DNA from: an uncultured Dehalococcoidia bacterium
GTDB taxonomy: Bacteria > Chloroflexota > Dehalococcoidia > Dehalococcoidales > UBA3254
Length of the DNA stretch: 16,733 nucleotides
Assembly: GCA_903890885.1 (NCBI GenBank)
Contig: CAITCX010000458.1
Coordinates: 1-16,733 of the forward strand
Reading direction: 5' to 3'
Position 1 is the first letter of the stretch. Every line of letters starts with the position of its first letter. This document shows, piece after piece, positions 14,511-16,733 of this stretch. The position numbers were made by a program, and so were the translations under genes. The notes beneath the pieces were generated by a model, which worked only from the letters and a program-made list of their open reading frames with translations, was not told the DNA's origin and ran no database searches.

Positions 14511-15638
14511 ATGGAAAAAGGTAACCTGGGAAAAATCGAAACAAAGTATTACACCTTTGGAGAGGTGTCGAACCAACTGTTACTCGAAAGTGGTGAAAAA
14601 TTGGGGCCGGTAACGCTGGCCTATGAGACTTATGGACTTTTAAACAGCGCCCGGTCTAATGCTGTCCTAGTGTTACATGCGCTGTCAGGTGACGCTCATG
14701 CGGCTGGTTATCATGAGGGAGAGAAAACTGCTGGCTGGTGGGACGATATGATCGGTCCGGGTAAGGCCTTGGATACAGATAAATATTTCATTATTTGTTC
14801 TAATGTCCTGGGAGGCTGCCAAGGCAGCACCGGGCCTTCCAGTCTTAACCCGGTCACCAAACAACCATACGGTCTGGATTTCCCTGTGTTGGGTATTCGC
14901 GACATGGTCAATGCCCAGGAAAAATTAATCGATCACCTGGGTATTGACTGTTTGCTAGCAGCCATCGGCGGTTCCATGGGAGGCATGCAGGTGCTGGAAT
15001 GGATGTTCAGCCATTCTCAGCGCGTAAAAAGCGTCATACCAATCTCAATTGCTTTACGCCATTCACCCCAACAGATCGCTTTTAATGAAGTCGCCAGGCA
15101 GGCCATAATGGCTGATACTCGCTGGAACAACGGCTCATACTACGGTGGAAATCCCCCCAACCGGGGATTGGCGCTGGCGCGCATGGTCGGGCACATTACT
15201 TATATGAGCGACCGTTCGATGGCGGAAAAATTCGGCAGGCGTTTGAAAGACGAGCGGCAACCCTTCAAATTTACAGCTGATTTTGAAGTCGAGGGTTATC
15301 TTCATCACCGCGGAAAAAGCTTTGTAGGCCGCTTTGATGCCAATTCATACCTGTACATTACCAAGGCCATGGACTACTTTGATGCCCTTCAGGGACAAAA
15401 CTCCCTTTTAAAGCTTAAGGATTCCCGAATGAAAGTTCTGGTCATAGCTTTCAAATCAGATTGGCTGTACCCGCTCTACCAGACCCAGGAAATCGTCCGA
15501 ATTTGCAAGAAGGCCGGATTAGATACTACTTACTGTGAGATTGAATCCGAGTACGGTCATGATGCTTTCCTGCTGGAGATTGATGAGCAAACTCATTTGA
15601 TAACTCATTTTTTAGAAAGAGTGAAAAACGGGGATTAA
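14511..15638 (+). CDS. metX: Homoserine O-acetyltransferase
   Basis: 375 residues of the alpha/beta-hydrolase MetX family, which acetylates homoserine using acetyl-CoA in the first committed step to methionine. The nucleophile elbow GGSMGGMQ gives Ser155, and Asp317 (FKSDWLYP) and His350 (YGHDAFLLE) complete the catalytic triad. VLVLHALSGDAH (52-63), GPGKALDT and NVLGGCQGSTGPSS are strongly conserved. It follows metY by 27 bases with AAGGA before the ATG and abuts metW without a gap. Some MetX-type enzymes use succinyl-CoA; the adjacent metY favours the acetyl form, but sequence alone does not settle it. Confidence 0.95.
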   Translation: MEKGNLGKIETKYYTFGEVSNQLLLESGEKLGPVTLAYETYGLLNSARSNAVLVLHALSGDAHAAGYHEGEKTAGWWDDMIGPGKALDTDKYFIICSNVLGGCQGSTGPSSLNPVTKQPYGLDFPVLGIRDMVNAQEKLIDHLGIDCLLAAIGGSMGGMQVLEWMFSHSQRVKSVIPISIALRHSPQQIAFNEVARQAIMADTRWNNGSYYGGNPPNRGLALARMVGHITYMSDRSMAEKFGRRLKDERQPFKFTADFEVEGYLHHRGKSFVGRFDANSYLYITKAMDYFDALQGQNSLLKLKDSRMKVLVIAFKSDWLYPLYQTQEIVRICKKAGLDTTYCEIESEYGHDAFLLEIDEQTHLITHFLERVKNGD

Positions 15639-16259
15639 ATGAAAACCAACACCGCTATTGTTTACAATCCTGAATATAAATTCATTGTCGATATGATAAA
15701 ACCCGGTTCCAGCGTGCTGGACCTGGGTTGCGGCAACGGCGATCTTTTAGCGATATTAAAAAAAGAGCGCAACATCACCAGGTCTCAGGGCATAGAAATC
15801 GACGAGCAGGCTGTTTATGAGTGCGTTGCCAAGGGAGTGAGCGTCTTTCACGGCGACATAGACACCGGGCTCTCAGAATACAGCGACAATTCCTTTAATT
15901 ACGTCATACTAAATCAGACCTTTCAACAGGTAAAAAAACCGGATGTTGTGCTCAGTGAAGCCCTCAGAGTAGGAGGCAAGGTAATAGTAGGTTTTCCCAA
16001 TTTTGCCCACATTACCGCTCGTTATCACCTGGCCTTACGGGGCAGAGCGCCCATCACCAGGTCTTTGCCGTATGAATGGTATAACACACCTAACATTCAC
16101 TTTTTAAGTATTGCTGATTTTCAGGATTACTGTAAAATACGGAAGATATTTATAGAAAAAGACTATTACCTGGGTAAGAATCATCAGGTCAGATTTATGC
16201 CTAATGTCTTTGCGCTCTTAGGCGTTTTCTTGATAGGCAAGAATGGTACAACAAAATAA
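15639..16259 (+). CDS. metW: MetW-like methionine biosynthesis protein
   Basis: 206 residues, the usual length of MetW, a class I methyltransferase-fold protein encoded next to metX in many bacteria. Motif I VLDLGCGNGDLL (26-37) would bind SAM. GIEIDEQAVYECVAKGVSVFHGDID (about 51-75) and the MetW-specific FNYVILNQTFQQVKKPDVVLSEALRVG and VGFPNFAHITAR follow; the PYEWYNTPNIHFLSI segment is also typical. The role in methionine making is genetic rather than biochemical; it may help MetX. The ATG begins directly after the metX stop, with GGGGA upstream, so the two are translationally coupled. Confidence 0.92.
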   Translation: MKTNTAIVYNPEYKFIVDMIKPGSSVLDLGCGNGDLLAILKKERNITRSQGIEIDEQAVYECVAKGVSVFHGDIDTGLSEYSDNSFNYVILNQTFQQVKKPDVVLSEALRVGGKVIVGFPNFAHITARYHLALRGRAPITRSLPYEWYNTPNIHFLSIADFQDYCKIRKIFIEKDYYLGKNHQVRFMPNVFALLGVFLIGKNGTTK

Positions 16260-16284
16260 AGTCCTGCCTGGGGTAATGAAAAAG

Positions 16285-16313
16285 TTGCCTTAAAAACCAT
16301 TTTGTTATCTAAT
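16285..16313 (+). promoter_or_regulatory. Possible promoter of the cysteine desulfurase gene
   Basis: TTGCCT (16285-16290) and TCTAAT (16308-16313) are separated by 17 bases; the -10 matches five of six. No terminator is visible after metW, so read-through from the met genes is also possible. Confidence 0.45.
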
Positions 16314-16357
16314 AGAATCAGGGTTTTGTCCAAATCAGGTTCTCGGAGTTAGGTCTC

Positions 16358-16733
16358 TTGTCAAATATATACCTGGATTATGCAGCCACCACTCCGGTTC
16401 ATCCTGAAGTACTTCAGGTTATGCTGCCTTATTTTGGAGAAAAATACGGAAACGCTTCCAGCCTGCACTCATTCGGGCAGGAAGCCAGGTTAGCGGTTGA
16501 GAAAACCCGTAAAACTGCGGCCGCTTTTATCAATGCCGCACCTGAAGAAGTCATTTTTACCAGTGGCGGTACAGAGTCTGACAATTCTGCTGTTCTGGGC
16601 ATAGCCCTGGCTAACCAGGAGCGTGGTAATCACATTATCACCAGTTCGATCGAGCACCATGCGGTCATCGAACCCTGCCTTTTTCTGGAAAAACGCGGGT
16701 TTAAAGTTACCTATTTGCCGGTAGACCAGGATG
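16358..16733 (+). CDS. iscS: Cysteine desulfurase, N-terminal part (runs off window)
   Basis: The first 125 residues of an IscS/NifS class V aminotransferase-fold enzyme, which takes sulfur from cysteine for Fe-S clusters and tRNA thiolation; the end lies beyond the window. IYLDYAATTPVHPEV begins the protein, followed by YGNASSLHSFGQEAR, EEVIFTSGGTESDNSAV (the PLP phosphate-binding region) and SSIEHHAVIEP, whose first His stacks on the PLP ring. The start is taken as TTG at 16358, with GGAG nine bases upstream; no ATG or GTG lies in frame before it. The PLP lysine and active cysteine are not in view. IscS and NifS types cannot be separated from this part. Confidence 0.92.
   Translation, partial: MSNIYLDYAATTPVHPEVLQVMLPYFGEKYGNASSLHSFGQEARLAVEKTRKTAAAFINAAPEEVIFTSGGTESDNSAVLGIALANQERGNHIITSSIEHHAVIEPCLFLEKRGFKVTYLPVDQD

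Overview
The window comes from a bacterium, most likely a member of the Chloroflexota close to Dehalococcoidia. This is inferred from gene content and protein flavour (short-form NfeD, an EF2563/YqeB-family protein, Rrf2-cysK, metY-metX-metW-iscS, a radical SAM protein with a Cys-x3-Cys-x2-Cys motif); there is no rRNA or other decisive marker. Base composition is moderate, with an AT-richer left end. Starts are often GTG or TTG, usually with a good AAGGAG-type ribosome binding site.

Left region (1-4375) is loose and partly decayed. A small GIY-YIG-like protein (438-857) sits behind a recognisable promoter. It is followed by a broken, truncated radical SAM gene (about 1109-1667) with two frame changes and one in-frame stop. 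A two-gene minus-strand operon encodes a double-domain PhnB/VOC protein and a DUF1801 (YdhG-like) protein. A methyltransferase remnant on the minus strand (3406-4083) is interrupted by two in-frame stops. Gaps of about 250-440 bases between these genes hold no recognisable gene.

Middle region (4376-10426) is dense and housekeeping-like. A stand-alone NfeD-type membrane protein converges on an unrecognised membrane protein transcribed from a strong minus-strand promoter. A tight plus-strand run follows: prfB (release factor 2, needing a +1 programmed frameshift at CTT TGA C), a secreted gluzincin (peptidase MA-like) overlapping its end, radC, and a family 5 substrate-binding lipoprotein whose TTG start overlaps the radC stop.

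Right region (10427-16733) is a sulfur amino acid block: an Rrf2 regulator with four clustered cysteines, cysK, a YqeB/EF2563-family protein, a terminator preceded by a possible folded RNA, then metY, metX, metW and the start of a cysteine desulfurase (iscS/nifS) that runs off the window. Together these make cysteine from O-acetylserine, homocysteine from O-acetylhomoserine, and mobilise sulfur from cysteine. Rrf2 is the obvious candidate regulator, and palindromes overlap the -10 elements of both the rrf2-cysK and metY promoters.

No IS element, tRNA, rRNA, CRISPR array or defence island was seen. No clearly new system is evident. The items most worth a second look are the possible structured RNA before metY, the Rrf2 operators, the isolated YqeB-family gene and the weakened prfB frameshift signal.
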